The notes below the pieces were generated by a model. The model had not been told where the DNA came from, did not search any database, and was given only the letters and a program-made list of their open reading frames with translations. This document shows positions 29,593 through 37,734 of a DNA stretch of 64,000 nucleotides, in pieces. A program made the position numbers and the translations under genes. Source of the DNA: [Borrelia] lusitaniae (GTDB lineage Bacteria; Spirochaetota; Spirochaetia; Borreliales; Borreliaceae); NCBI RefSeq assembly GCF_030440365.1, contig NZ_CP124050.1, positions 682,001 through 746,000 on the forward strand, written 5' to 3'. How positions within the stretch are numbered: the stretch's first letter is position 1; each line of letters opens with the position of its first letter.

Positions 29593-30078
29593 ATGAGAAT
29601 AGATTATATAGAGCCATTTTTGGATGCTGCTTCTTCGGTTTTAAGAGATATGTTGCTTGTTGAGAATATAGAAATGGGTAAACCAGGTCTTAAATCAATA
29701 AATCAAAAGATAAAAGGTGTTTCTGTAATAGTAGGACTTGCCGGGTCTGTTGAAGGTAGTATAATTATTGATATGGATATAGAAACAGCTCTTTTTGTTG
29801 CGTCTAAGTTAAATTTTGAAGAATATGATGATTTTGATGATGAGGAAACAAAAGAGATGGTCGCTGCAACTCTAACCGAGGTTGGCAACATTATTGCTGG
29901 CAATTTTGTTACTACTTTGCATGCTAAAGGTTTTGTATTTGATATAACCCCACCAGCTTTTATTTATGGAGAAAATATGAAAATAAGCAATAAAGGTTCT
30001 GAAGCTTTAATTGTTCCTTTTTCTTTGCCTGATGGTAAAATTATAGAAGTTAATATTGCAATAAGAGAGAGGGTTTGA
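29593..30078 (+). CDS. cheX: CheY-P phosphatase CheX
   Basis: Dephosphorylates CheY-P, replacing CheZ in spirochaetes. The catalytic ExxN motif is in TLTEVGNIIAGNF near residue 96-101. The fold begins EPFLDAASSVLRDML. Its length of 161 aa is normal. AAAGGAG precedes the ATG. It is in operon with cheW3 and cheY3. Confidence 0.96.
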   Translation: MRIDYIEPFLDAASSVLRDMLLVENIEMGKPGLKSINQKIKGVSVIVGLAGSVEGSIIIDMDIETALFVASKLNFEEYDDFDDEETKEMVAATLTEVGNIIAGNFVTTLHAKGFVFDITPPAFIYGENMKISNKGSEALIVPFSLPDGKIIEVNIAIRERV

Positions 30079-30117
30079 TATGAAAAAAATTCTTTTTATT
30101 AGAATAGAGAGGTTAAT

Positions 30118-30558
30118 ATGATTCAAAAGACTACAATTGCTGCAGATTCTTCATCTAAGCCTAGAGGAATCAATTATGATACAGGCATTCCTTTTAATGT
30201 TTTAATTGTTGACGACTCTGTTTTTACCGTAAAGCAGCTTACACAAATTTTTACATCAGAAGGTTTTAATATTATTGATACGGCAGCTGATGGAGAGGAG
30301 GCTGTGATAAAATATAAGAATCATTATCCTAATGTTGATATTGTTACTCTTGATATTACTATGCCTAAAATGGATGGAATAACTTGTCTTTCTAATATTA
30401 TGAAATTTGATACAAATGCTAAAGTGATAATGATATCTGCTTTAGGTAAAGAGCAATTAGTTAAGGATTGCTTAATAAAAGGAGCAAAAACATTTATTGT
30501 TAAACCATTAGATAGAGCAAAGGTTCTTCAAAGAGTAATGTCTGTATTTGTTAAATAA
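30118..30558 (+). CDS. cheY3: Chemotaxis response regulator CheY3
   Basis: Single receiver domain that controls flagellar motor switching when phosphorylated. The acidic pair is D32/D33, the phospho-acceptor is D79 in TLDITMPKMDG, the switch Ser107 is in MISALG and the Lys129 is in FIVKP. A 25-residue N-terminal extension precedes the domain. It is the last gene of the flaA-che operon and converges with the next gene cluster. Confidence 0.97.
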   Translation: MIQKTTIAADSSSKPRGINYDTGIPFNVLIVDDSVFTVKQLTQIFTSEGFNIIDTAADGEEAVIKYKNHYPNVDIVTLDITMPKMDGITCLSNIMKFDTNAKVIMISALGKEQLVKDCLIKGAKTFIVKPLDRAKVLQRVMSVFVK

Positions 30559-30598
30559 ATTGCTTACAAGAATAGCCCAAGCTTGAATTTTATTATTT

Positions 30599-31114
30599 TC
30601 ATTCTTTTGGAAAAAAAATCATTTCATTACTTATTTTATTTGAATTATTTAAAAAATAAGTAATGTTAAGATTGAATATTTTTATAGGTTCTGTATTATT
30701 TTCTATGTAAAGTTCTAGTTTGTAAAATCCTTTTTTTGTGTATATTAGTGAATAGCTTTTAAAGGTTCCATTTATATTTTTAATTTTAAATATTTTATAT
30801 TTTAAGAATTTGTTATCAATAACCTCGCTTTGCATTAGATATTTATTTACTTCTTTGTAGCTTGAATTTAATAAGCTATAGTCAGTTTTATTTTGCATTA
30901 TGCTTTTTACAAAATGCTCGGTTAGGTTATAAATATTTTTTTCTATTTCGCTTTTTGGAAAATTAGTATAGTATTCTTTTTCTAAAATTAAATTGAAGGA
31001 TGAATATTCTTTTATTTTTTCGTTTGCTCTGCTTTCAATTGAGATGTTCAAAAGCCTAGCATTGATTGGAAAATTTAGCAATGTAAATAGCATTACAATT
31101 ATTTGAATTTTCAT
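30599..31114 (-). CDS. Putative exported protein of unknown function, 171 aa
   Basis: I do not recognise a family. Residues 1-18 (MKIQIIVMLFTLLNFPIN) look like a signal peptide. The mature part is a small, probably beta-rich, domain with a FKSYSLIYTKKGFYKLELYI block. It overlaps the upstream membrane-protein gene by 4 bp and ends the leftward operon that begins at gph. Confidence 0.75.
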   Translation of the reverse strand: MKIQIIVMLFTLLNFPINARLLNISIESRANEKIKEYSSFNLILEKEYYTNFPKSEIEKNIYNLTEHFVKSIMQNKTDYSLLNSSYKEVNKYLMQSEVIDNKFLKYKIFKIKNINGTFKSYSLIYTKKGFYKLELYIENNTEPIKIFNLNITYFLNNSNKISNEMIFFPKE

Positions 31115-32157
31115 TTTAATTCCTGGTTTTTATTAATTATTTTTTTTACTTTTTCAATTTCTAAAGGTATTTTGCTTTTTCGCTTTGAATTTAGTTTTTC
31201 TTTTAGTAAAAGATTGTTAAATGATTTTGCAAGTTCATATACTTTTTCTTCGCTTAAAGTAAAAGGAATTTGAATTTTTCGATATTCTAATGGGTCTTGT
31301 AATATTTTTGTCATTAAAATAATAGGATTTAAAAAACTTGCTTTTAAAAATTTATAAAAATTCATTAAAAAAATAGTAAATGATGCAAACAATGCAAATA
31401 GAAAAATTCCAAGAATAGAATCGCTTTTTCTTTGCAAATATTTATCTATATAAAATTTTGTCTTTTCTATTTCTATTACTTTATATTCACTAGGACTGTA
31501 GTAAACAAATATTTCGTCTGATTTTGAGTATATTATGTCTTCTTTTTCCTTGATTATTAAAATGAAGGGATATTTTTCTTTAATGTAAGCTTTTTCATTT
31601 ATTATTGATATATTTTTAATAATATTAAATTCTTGCTTTTCTGGTATTGAATTTACAATTTTTGAGCTTGAGATTATGATAAAAAATGTAAATGGTATTA
31701 ATAAGCTTAGTGAAAATGTTCTAGCAAATGCTATTAGTATTAGGTTCTTTTCTTTTGAATTATAATAAATTTCTATTATTAAGTCGTTGAACCTAAGAAG
31801 TCTTAAAAATCTCAGTTTGAAGAGTGATAGCATTATTGGATTTAATATGGTTTCGTGGGTCGCAATTATGTTTTTAAGTTGATATGAGCTATAAAATACT
31901 AAAGGTATAAGGCAGTGAATTATATCGAAGAATAGATTGTTTCTCACGTAGATTTCTAATCTTTGGGAAAAGTAAGCTTTGGTTATTTTGTATAAAAAAA
32001 TGAAAATGAAAATTGTGTCAAATAGAAAACCAAGAAATATTAGTGCAAATCGTATTTTGTATGGTAAAAAAAGAATGATTGAGAGCTCTTCTATTAAAAG
32101 TTCAAATATTGAAAAAATTATTATTGCTTTTAAGAAAATCGAAAATTTTTTTACCAT
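31111..32157 (-). CDS. Membrane protein with voltage-sensor-like domain and HAMP-like region
   Basis: Six hydrophobic segments. The first four resemble an ion-transport voltage-sensor domain: S2 with D47 in FLFDTIFIFIFLYK, S3 NLFFDIIHCLIPLVF with D78, and an S4-like helix SLFKLRFLRLLRF with K114, R116, R119 and R122 at three-residue or similar spacing. A fifth span (about 140-165) precedes an 80-residue extracytoplasmic loop. A sixth span (about 247-270) then leads into a HAMP-like region (about 275-325). No pore selectivity filter and no enzymatic output domain are visible. It overlaps both neighbours in a gph-led operon. The function is unknown, and the domain reading is inference from pattern. 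Confidence 0.8.
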   Translation of the reverse strand: MVKKFSIFLKAIIIFSIFELLIEELSIILFLPYKIRFALIFLGFLFDTIFIFIFLYKITKAYFSQRLEIYVRNNLFFDIIHCLIPLVFYSSYQLKNIIATHETILNPIMLSLFKLRFLRLLRFNDLIIEIYYNSKEKNLILIAFARTFSLSLLIPFTFFIIISSSKIVNSIPEKQEFNIIKNISIINEKAYIKEKYPFILIIKEKEDIIYSKSDEIFVYYSPSEYKVIEIEKTKFYIDKYLQRKSDSILGIFLFALFASFTIFLMNFYKFLKASFLNPIILMTKILQDPLEYRKIQIPFTLSEEKVYELAKSFNNLLLKEKLNSKRKSKIPLEIEKVKKIINKNQELK

Positions 32158-33014
32158 TTATTTCCCTTGGCTATTTCTAATAATTCTTTGATGATTCTTG
32201 AATCATATTCTTTAGAGCCCGATTGTTTTATTGAAAACCAACTTTCATCATACCCAATAAAACCTTTGACCGGATTGTTTTTATATTTTGGAATTCTTGC
32301 TCTGGCTGAAAAAATGGCAATTAATGTTGAAATTGGAGACATTGTTTGTAAAGTCTCGTATTTAAAAAAGCTTTCAATTATGATTTTGGCTGTTTTTTCG
32401 TCTAGAAAATCGGTATCATTGCTTATTGCTTTTGAAGTCGATTCGATATTTTTAATAGTCAATTCTATTCCTTTTTCAAAGCAGTATTTAATTACTAATA
32501 CTTTTAGTAGAAGTAATATTTTTATATAATTTTTTATGATTTCTGATGAATAAAGGGCTTTATTTTCTTTTTGTATTAAATATATTGTATAAGAGTTTTT
32601 TCCTTCAAATAGTTTGTTTATGTAAAAAGTAATGTATCCATTGCTTATAGTGTTAAAATTATAAAAGAATTCTTTTCTCAAAGACGAGTTGACTTTAACG
32701 AAGTTGAATATCATATTTAAGTCGTTTTTTGTTAATTCTTTGTCAAAAAGAGGCTTTACAATGTTAAAGTCAATAGCTTCAATGCCAGATAAAACAAATG
32801 GCGTAATCATTATATCTATTTTATCTTTGATGTATTGAATTAGATCTTTTAGTTCAGATTCAAAATCATTTTTGATAAATGTAGTAATAGTTTTTTTATT
32901 TTCTTTTAAATAGCTGAGCATTTCAATTTCTTTTTCAATGGCAGATAAGCTTTTTATGCTTTCATGATTGAATAAGTAATGATATAAGTAGGGAAAATAT
33001 GGTTTTACATTCAT
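32151..33014 (-). CDS. Protein of unknown function, 287 aa
   Basis: I do not recognise a family. It is predicted helical and cytoplasmic, without a signal peptide, and opens MNVKPYFPYLYHYLFNHESI. The more ordered C-terminus (RIPKYKNNPVKGFIGYDESW) ends in KGNKW. It overlaps gph by 4 bp and the voltage-sensor-like gene by 7 bp, so all are probably made from one message. Confidence 0.75.
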   Translation of the reverse strand: MNVKPYFPYLYHYLFNHESIKSLSAIEKEIEMLSYLKENKKTITTFIKNDFESELKDLIQYIKDKIDIMITPFVLSGIEAIDFNIVKPLFDKELTKNDLNMIFNFVKVNSSLRKEFFYNFNTISNGYITFYINKLFEGKNSYTIYLIQKENKALYSSEIIKNYIKILLLLKVLVIKYCFEKGIELTIKNIESTSKAISNDTDFLDEKTAKIIIESFFKYETLQTMSPISTLIAIFSARARIPKYKNNPVKGFIGYDESWFSIKQSGSKEYDSRIIKELLEIAKGNKW

Positions 33015-33673
33015 TTGATTAGGTCCAATAGTTCAAGTGGCTTGTGGATTATATGTCTTGCTCCATTTTGTTTTAATTCTTGAATACTTCTAAATCCCCA
33101 GGAAACTCCTATTGGTATAAATCCGGCATTTATTGCAGTTAGCATGTCCACATCGCTGTCTCCAATATATGCAATTTCTTCTTTTTGGAGATTTAATTCT
33201 AATATCATATCAAGGGCATTCTCAGGATCAGGTTTTGGTGGAAATTTTTTTGAATAACCCCTGATTTCAAAAAAAGATATATTTCCAAAAATATTTTTCA
33301 CTAAATTTATTAATTCTTCGTGGTTTTTATTGCTTAAAATTCCAATTGGAATTTTAAGCTTGTTCATATTTTCTAGAAGGGTTTTTATGTTTTCGTATGG
33401 TTGTGTTTGAGATGAAAGGTTTTTATTGTATTCTTTTACAAATTCTTTGTAAAGTTTGTCTTGTAAATTGGGATTATTGTATTCAAGAGATAATAGCTTT
33501 AGTGTGTCTATTACAAACTTGTTAAATCCTCTGCCAACAAGAGCATTGAATTTGTTTAGTTCAATTTTATTGTATCCCAAGTTTGAAAGAGCAGAATTCA
33601 TTGAGAATGCAATATCCATGATGCTATTTACCAGGGTTCCATCCATATCAAAAATGCAGGCTTTGATTTTCAT
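33011..33673 (-). CDS. gph: HAD-family phosphoglycolate phosphatase-like hydrolase
   Basis: Phosphatase of the HAD superfamily. Motif I is FDMDGTLV (D9, D11), motif II ILSNKN, and motif III plus IV IGDSDVDM. The cap helices follow motif I, as in phosphoglycolate phosphatase. Its length of 220 aa is normal. It is the first gene of a four-gene leftward operon. The actual substrate is not certain in an organism with this metabolism. Confidence 0.88.
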   Translation of the reverse strand: MKIKACIFDMDGTLVNSIMDIAFSMNSALSNLGYNKIELNKFNALVGRGFNKFVIDTLKLLSLEYNNPNLQDKLYKEFVKEYNKNLSSQTQPYENIKTLLENMNKLKIPIGILSNKNHEELINLVKNIFGNISFFEIRGYSKKFPPKPDPENALDMILELNLQKEEIAYIGDSDVDMLTAINAGFIPIGVSWGFRSIQELKQNGARHIIHKPLELLDLIK

Positions 33674-33918
33674 AGTACTCTCTTTTATAGTATTTTAGTC
33701 ATTCTTTTATTTTAGCATTAATTTGCTTTCTTTATTAAGGTTTTTATATTTTAAGCATTTTTATTTAATAAAAATTAACTTTTTTATGAATAATTTATTT
33801 TGTTTATTAAAAAATAAAAATGTTATTGAAAATATAAATTTTAAGCTTTATTATATTTCATTAGAATAGAATGTTGTAAAAGTCATTTGTGTTGGATATT
33901 TATTAGGACTAAAGCTTA

Positions 33919-35529
33919 ATGAGAAAAGATATACTAGTATTAGAAAATATTACAAAAAAGTACGGTGATTTTGTTGCCAACGACGATGTTTCTATTAAAT
34001 TTAAAGCAGGCGAAGTTCATGCTATTCTTGGAGAAAATGGTGCTGGAAAGACCACTTTAATGAAGACTATTTATGGGATTCATCAAGTAAATAGTGGTCG
34101 AATTATTTTAAAAGGCCAAGAAGTAAGTTTTAAAGATTCAAGTGAGGCTATTAGAAATGGTATTGGAATGGTTTTTCAACATTTTATGTTAATTCCACAA
34201 TTTACCGCTGTTCAAAATATTATTTTAGGGTATGAAAATTCAAAATTTGGTTTTATTGATTACAAACAAGCTAGAAGAAAAATAAATTATCTTTCAGAAA
34301 AGTACGGCTTAAAGATAGATTTAGAAAAAAGGGTTGAAGATTTAAGTGTTGGTATGGAACAAAAAATAGAAATATTAAAAGTTCTTTATCGAAATGCAGA
34401 TATTATTATTTTTGATGAACCTACTGCGGTGCTTGCTCCAAGTGAAGTTAATGATTTTATGAATATTTTAAAGGTGCTCACTCAAGAGGGGCATACTGTA
34501 ATACTTATTACTCATAAAATAAAAGAAATTAGGTCTATTGCAAAGCAATGTACAATTATGCGTCTTGGCAAGGTTGTAAAAACTGTTAATATTGCTGAGA
34601 TTGATGACAAAGATCTTACAAAATTAATGATAGGCAAAGAGATCGCACTTCGATTATCTAAAATTCAATTTGAAAATCATTTTAATGTTCTTGAAATAAA
34701 AAATTTAAGTGTTAAAGATGAGAGAGGGATTTTAAAAGTTAAAGATGTTAATCTTGATTTGAGAAATGGTGAAATTCTTGGGATATCAGGCATTGAGGGA
34801 AGTGGCCAAGAGGATTTAGTTGATGCAATTTTGGGCCTGAAAAGCATATTTAAGGGCGATATTTTTAAAAAAAATTCTTCAGGAAGTTTGGAATCTTTAA
34901 AAGGTTTGACGATTAAGCAAATAATAGATAAAAAAATTGGCAATATTCCTTCGGATAGGCAAAAACATGGTCTTATTTTAGAATTTAATGTTATGCAAAA
35001 TATTGGACTTAAGAGTTTTGACAATCCTGATTATTTGGGATTTAAGAAAAAACATTCAAAGAGTAATTTTAATTTAAAATTTAATTTTTTAAATTTTATT
35101 AAAAGACAATTTGATAAGGTTAAAAGACAATTTGTAGGGTTTGATTTTAACACTTTAAAAAAAATGAGCAATCAACTTGTAAATTATTTTGATATTAGAC
35201 CAAGAAATATTTTAAATAAAGTAAAATATTTGTCTGGAGGCAATCAGCAAAAAGTTATTATTGCTCGTGAGATTAGTTTAAAACCAGATATTCTTTTAGC
35301 TATTCAGCCTACAAGAGGTCTTGATGTTGGGGCTGTTGAGAATATTTATAAAAGAATAATAGAGCAAAGAGATGCAGGTAGATCTGTTTTGTTGGTTTCT
35401 CTTGAACTTGATGAGCTTGTTAATGTTTGTGACAGAATAGCTGTAATGCATGATGGAAGGATAGTGGGCATTTTGGAGGACAATTTTGATATTGATGTTA
35501 TTGGCAAAATGATGATAGGTTTAAGCTAA
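33919..35529 (+). CDS. ABC transporter ATPase with two nucleotide-binding domains (nucleoside type)
   Basis: Energises import of a sugar- or nucleoside-type solute. The first domain has Walker A GENGAGKTT, signature LSVGMEQK and Walker B IIIFDEPTAVL. The second has a degenerate Walker A GIEGSGQED, signature LSGGNQQK and AIQPTRGLD, as usual in this family. A Lys/Phe-rich insert at about 375-415 contains a 15-bp direct repeat (35099-35113 and 35120-35134). It abuts its permease gene. With the PnrA/Bmp lipoproteins encoded elsewhere, a purine-nucleoside importer is likely. Confidence 0.9.
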   Translation: MRKDILVLENITKKYGDFVANDDVSIKFKAGEVHAILGENGAGKTTLMKTIYGIHQVNSGRIILKGQEVSFKDSSEAIRNGIGMVFQHFMLIPQFTAVQNIILGYENSKFGFIDYKQARRKINYLSEKYGLKIDLEKRVEDLSVGMEQKIEILKVLYRNADIIIFDEPTAVLAPSEVNDFMNILKVLTQEGHTVILITHKIKEIRSIAKQCTIMRLGKVVKTVNIAEIDDKDLTKLMIGKEIALRLSKIQFENHFNVLEIKNLSVKDERGILKVKDVNLDLRNGEILGISGIEGSGQEDLVDAILGLKSIFKGDIFKKNSSGSLESLKGLTIKQIIDKKIGNIPSDRQKHGLILEFNVMQNIGLKSFDNPDYLGFKKKHSKSNFNLKFNFLNFIKRQFDKVKRQFVGFDFNTLKKMSNQLVNYFDIRPRNILNKVKYLSGGNQQKVIIAREISLKPDILLAIQPTRGLDVGAVENIYKRIIEQRDAGRSVLLVSLELDELVNVCDRIAVMHDGRIVGILEDNFDIDVIGKMMIGLS

Positions 35530-36681
35530 ATGATAATTAGTAAAAACGTATGTAGTAAACTTATATTAAAATTTTTGAATTCTTCAGCTTTTGTTAGTGT
35601 TTTTGCTTTATTTGTTGGATTTTTAATTGTTGGGCTAGTGGTAATTTTGTTTGGTTATTCTCCTTTTAGAATGTATTTTATAATACTAGAGATTATATTT
35701 TCGTCCCCCAAACATTTAGGTTATATTTTAAGTTATGCAGCTCCTTTAATTTTTACAGGCCTTTCTATTGGCATTTCTTTAAAAGCAGGTCTTTTCAATA
35801 TTGGGGTTGAAGGTCAGTTTATACTAGGATCTATTGTTGCTTTAATGGCATCGGTTTTACTTGATTTGCCCCCAATTTTACATGTAATTACTATTTTTGT
35901 TATTACTTTTTTAGCGTCAGGTAGTTTAGGAATTTTAATTGGATATTTAAAAGCCAAATTCAATATTAACGAAGTTATTTCAGGAATAATGTTTAATTGG
36001 ATATTATTTCATTTGAATAATATAATTTTAGATTTTAGTTTTATTAAAAGAGATAATAGTGATTTTTCAAAGTCCATTAAAGAAAGTGCATTTATTGATT
36101 TTTTAGGCTCTTGGAAGCTTTCACCAGAAGGGCTTGCTTATAGGTCTTCTCATCCTTTTGTTAATGAGCTTTTAAAAGCACCTCTTCATTTTGGAATAAT
36201 TTTGGGCATAATTTTTGCTATTTTAATGTGGTTTTTGCTTAATAAAACTATTATTGGATTTAAAATAAATGCCATAGGAAATAATATTGAAGCTTCAAGA
36301 TGTATGGGTATTAATGTAAAAGCTGTGTTAATCTTTTCAATGTTTCTCTCAGCAGCTGTTGCAGGGCTTGCTGGTGCTGTTCAAGTTATGGGTGTTAATA
36401 AAGCTATATTTAAGCTTTCTTATATGGAAGGAATTGGTTTTAATGGAATAGCTGTTTCTTTGATGGGAAACAATTCGCCTATTGGCATAATCTTTTCTAG
36501 CATTCTTTTTTCTATATTGCTTTATGGAAGCAGCAGGGTTCAAAGTTTAATGGGGCTTCCATCTTCAATTGTATCTTTGATGATCGGGATAATTGTTCTT
36601 GTAATCTCTGCTAGTTATTTTTTAAATAAAATCTTTTTAAAAGGTGTGAAGAGTGTCAAATATAATAATATTCTTGATTAG
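35530..36681 (+). CDS. Nucleoside-type ABC transporter permease 1
   Basis: Membrane permease of the BPD_transp_2 family, with about 8-10 spans. The signature segment LSYAAPLIFTGLSIGISLKAGLFNIGVEGQF is split over residues 73-103, and GFKINAIGNNIEASRCMGI marks the coupling loop. The ATG follows the ATPase stop without a gap. Its 3' end overlaps permease 2 by 29 bp. Confidence 0.9.
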   Translation: MIISKNVCSKLILKFLNSSAFVSVFALFVGFLIVGLVVILFGYSPFRMYFIILEIIFSSPKHLGYILSYAAPLIFTGLSIGISLKAGLFNIGVEGQFILGSIVALMASVLLDLPPILHVITIFVITFLASGSLGILIGYLKAKFNINEVISGIMFNWILFHLNNIILDFSFIKRDNSDFSKSIKESAFIDFLGSWKLSPEGLAYRSSHPFVNELLKAPLHFGIILGIIFAILMWFLLNKTIIGFKINAIGNNIEASRCMGINVKAVLIFSMFLSAAVAGLAGAVQVMGVNKAIFKLSYMEGIGFNGIAVSLMGNNSPIGIIFSSILFSILLYGSSRVQSLMGLPSSIVSLMIGIIVLVISASYFLNKIFLKGVKSVKYNNILD

Positions 36682-37579
36682 TGAAACTCTAATAAATTCT
36701 CAAACCTTAATTTTAGCTGGCCTTGGGGGTCTTATAAGTGAGAAAAGTGGAATTATTAATATTGGACTTGAAGGAATAATGACAATAGGAGCATTTTCAG
36801 GAGCCGCGGTTGCATATTTTACTAATGATCCATTATTTTCAATTTTTGTTGGTGGACTTGCAGGTCTTGCGCTTGCTACTTTGCATGCTGTTTTTACAAT
36901 TTTTTTAAAATCAGATCAAATAATAACCGGAATGGCGCTTAATTTTTTAGGACCCGCTATTGCTGTTTTTATAAGCACTTTGATTTTTACTTCTATTTCA
37001 ACCCCGCCTATAGAAATCAAGTTACCGATACTTTTTGATGGAATTTTCAGCAAAACGTCTTTTATATTCCAAATTTTTGGCAAAAGATATTCTGTATACA
37101 TTGCAATGCTAGGTGTGATTTTATTTCACATTGTTTTCAAATATACCAAAATTGGACTTAGGATTAATGCTAGTGGTGAAAATCCGGAAGTATTGGAGTC
37201 TGTTGGAGTTAGTGTAAATAAAATTAGATTTTTTTGTGTTCTTTTTAGTGGGTTTTTAGCAGGGGTCTCAGGTGCTGTTCTTACAACAGTTATTGCATCA
37301 AGTTATGTGCAAGGGATTACAGGTGGTCAAGGTTTTATTGCTATTGTAATGTTAATTTTTGGAAAATGGACACCTTTGGGGGTTTTAATGGGCAGTTTTT
37401 TGTTTTCATTTGTAAAAACTTTGGCAGTTGTTTTGGCTCAATCGCCTTCTTTGTCTTTAATAATGCCCCCTAAAATGTTAGTTATTGCTCCATATTTAAT
37501 TGTTATTTTAAGTCTTATCTTTTTTTCAAAAAAAAATTATGCGCCTAAGTTTTTAGGAATATCTTATAAAAAGCATTAA
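36653..37579 (+). CDS. Nucleoside-type ABC transporter permease 2
   Basis: Second BPD_transp_2 permease subunit. GGLISEKSGIINIGLEGIMTIG is the family signature (read in parts near residues 25-46), and GLRINASGENPEVLESVGV is the ATPase-coupling loop. The start is GTG, with AAGGTG upstream. Its length of 308 aa is normal. A terminator-like hairpin follows. Confidence 0.9.
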   Translation: MSNIIIFLISETLINSQTLILAGLGGLISEKSGIINIGLEGIMTIGAFSGAAVAYFTNDPLFSIFVGGLAGLALATLHAVFTIFLKSDQIITGMALNFLGPAIAVFISTLIFTSISTPPIEIKLPILFDGIFSKTSFIFQIFGKRYSVYIAMLGVILFHIVFKYTKIGLRINASGENPEVLESVGVSVNKIRFFCVLFSGFLAGVSGAVLTTVIASSYVQGITGGQGFIAIVMLIFGKWTPLGVLMGSFLFSFVKTLAVVLAQSPSLSLIMPPKMLVIAPYLIVILSLIFFSKKNYAPKFLGISYKKH

Positions 37580-37604
37580 CAGTTAATAATAGCTTATAAT
37601 TTAT

Positions 37605-37654
37605 TTTTCATATTGTGAAAATTCTTTTAATTTTTTAAGAGTTTTTATTTTTTT
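37605..37654 (+). terminator. Terminator after the ABC importer operon
   Basis: Two successive hairpins. The first is TTTTCA/TGAAAA (37605-37621). The second is CTTTTAA/TTAAGAG with a TTTT loop (37624-37641), followed by TTTTTATTTTTTT. It separates the importer from mcp4. Confidence 0.7.
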
Positions 37655-37734
37655 GCTGTAAAATTTTTTTTGATACTCTTTTGGTCTTGAATTTGTTTGA
37701 TTAAATAAGTAGATGATTTGTGAGGTAGTTTATT

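Noticed and set aside
30559..30598. Terminator between cheY3 and the converging operon
   Set aside because: Only 4-bp stems (for example GCTT/AAGC) could be drawn, too weak to call.
33674..33918. Firm promoter for the ABC importer in the divergent spacer
   Set aside because: TTGTAA-17-TATTTA (33874-33902) is possible but weak in this AT-rich spacer, so it was not listed as a feature.
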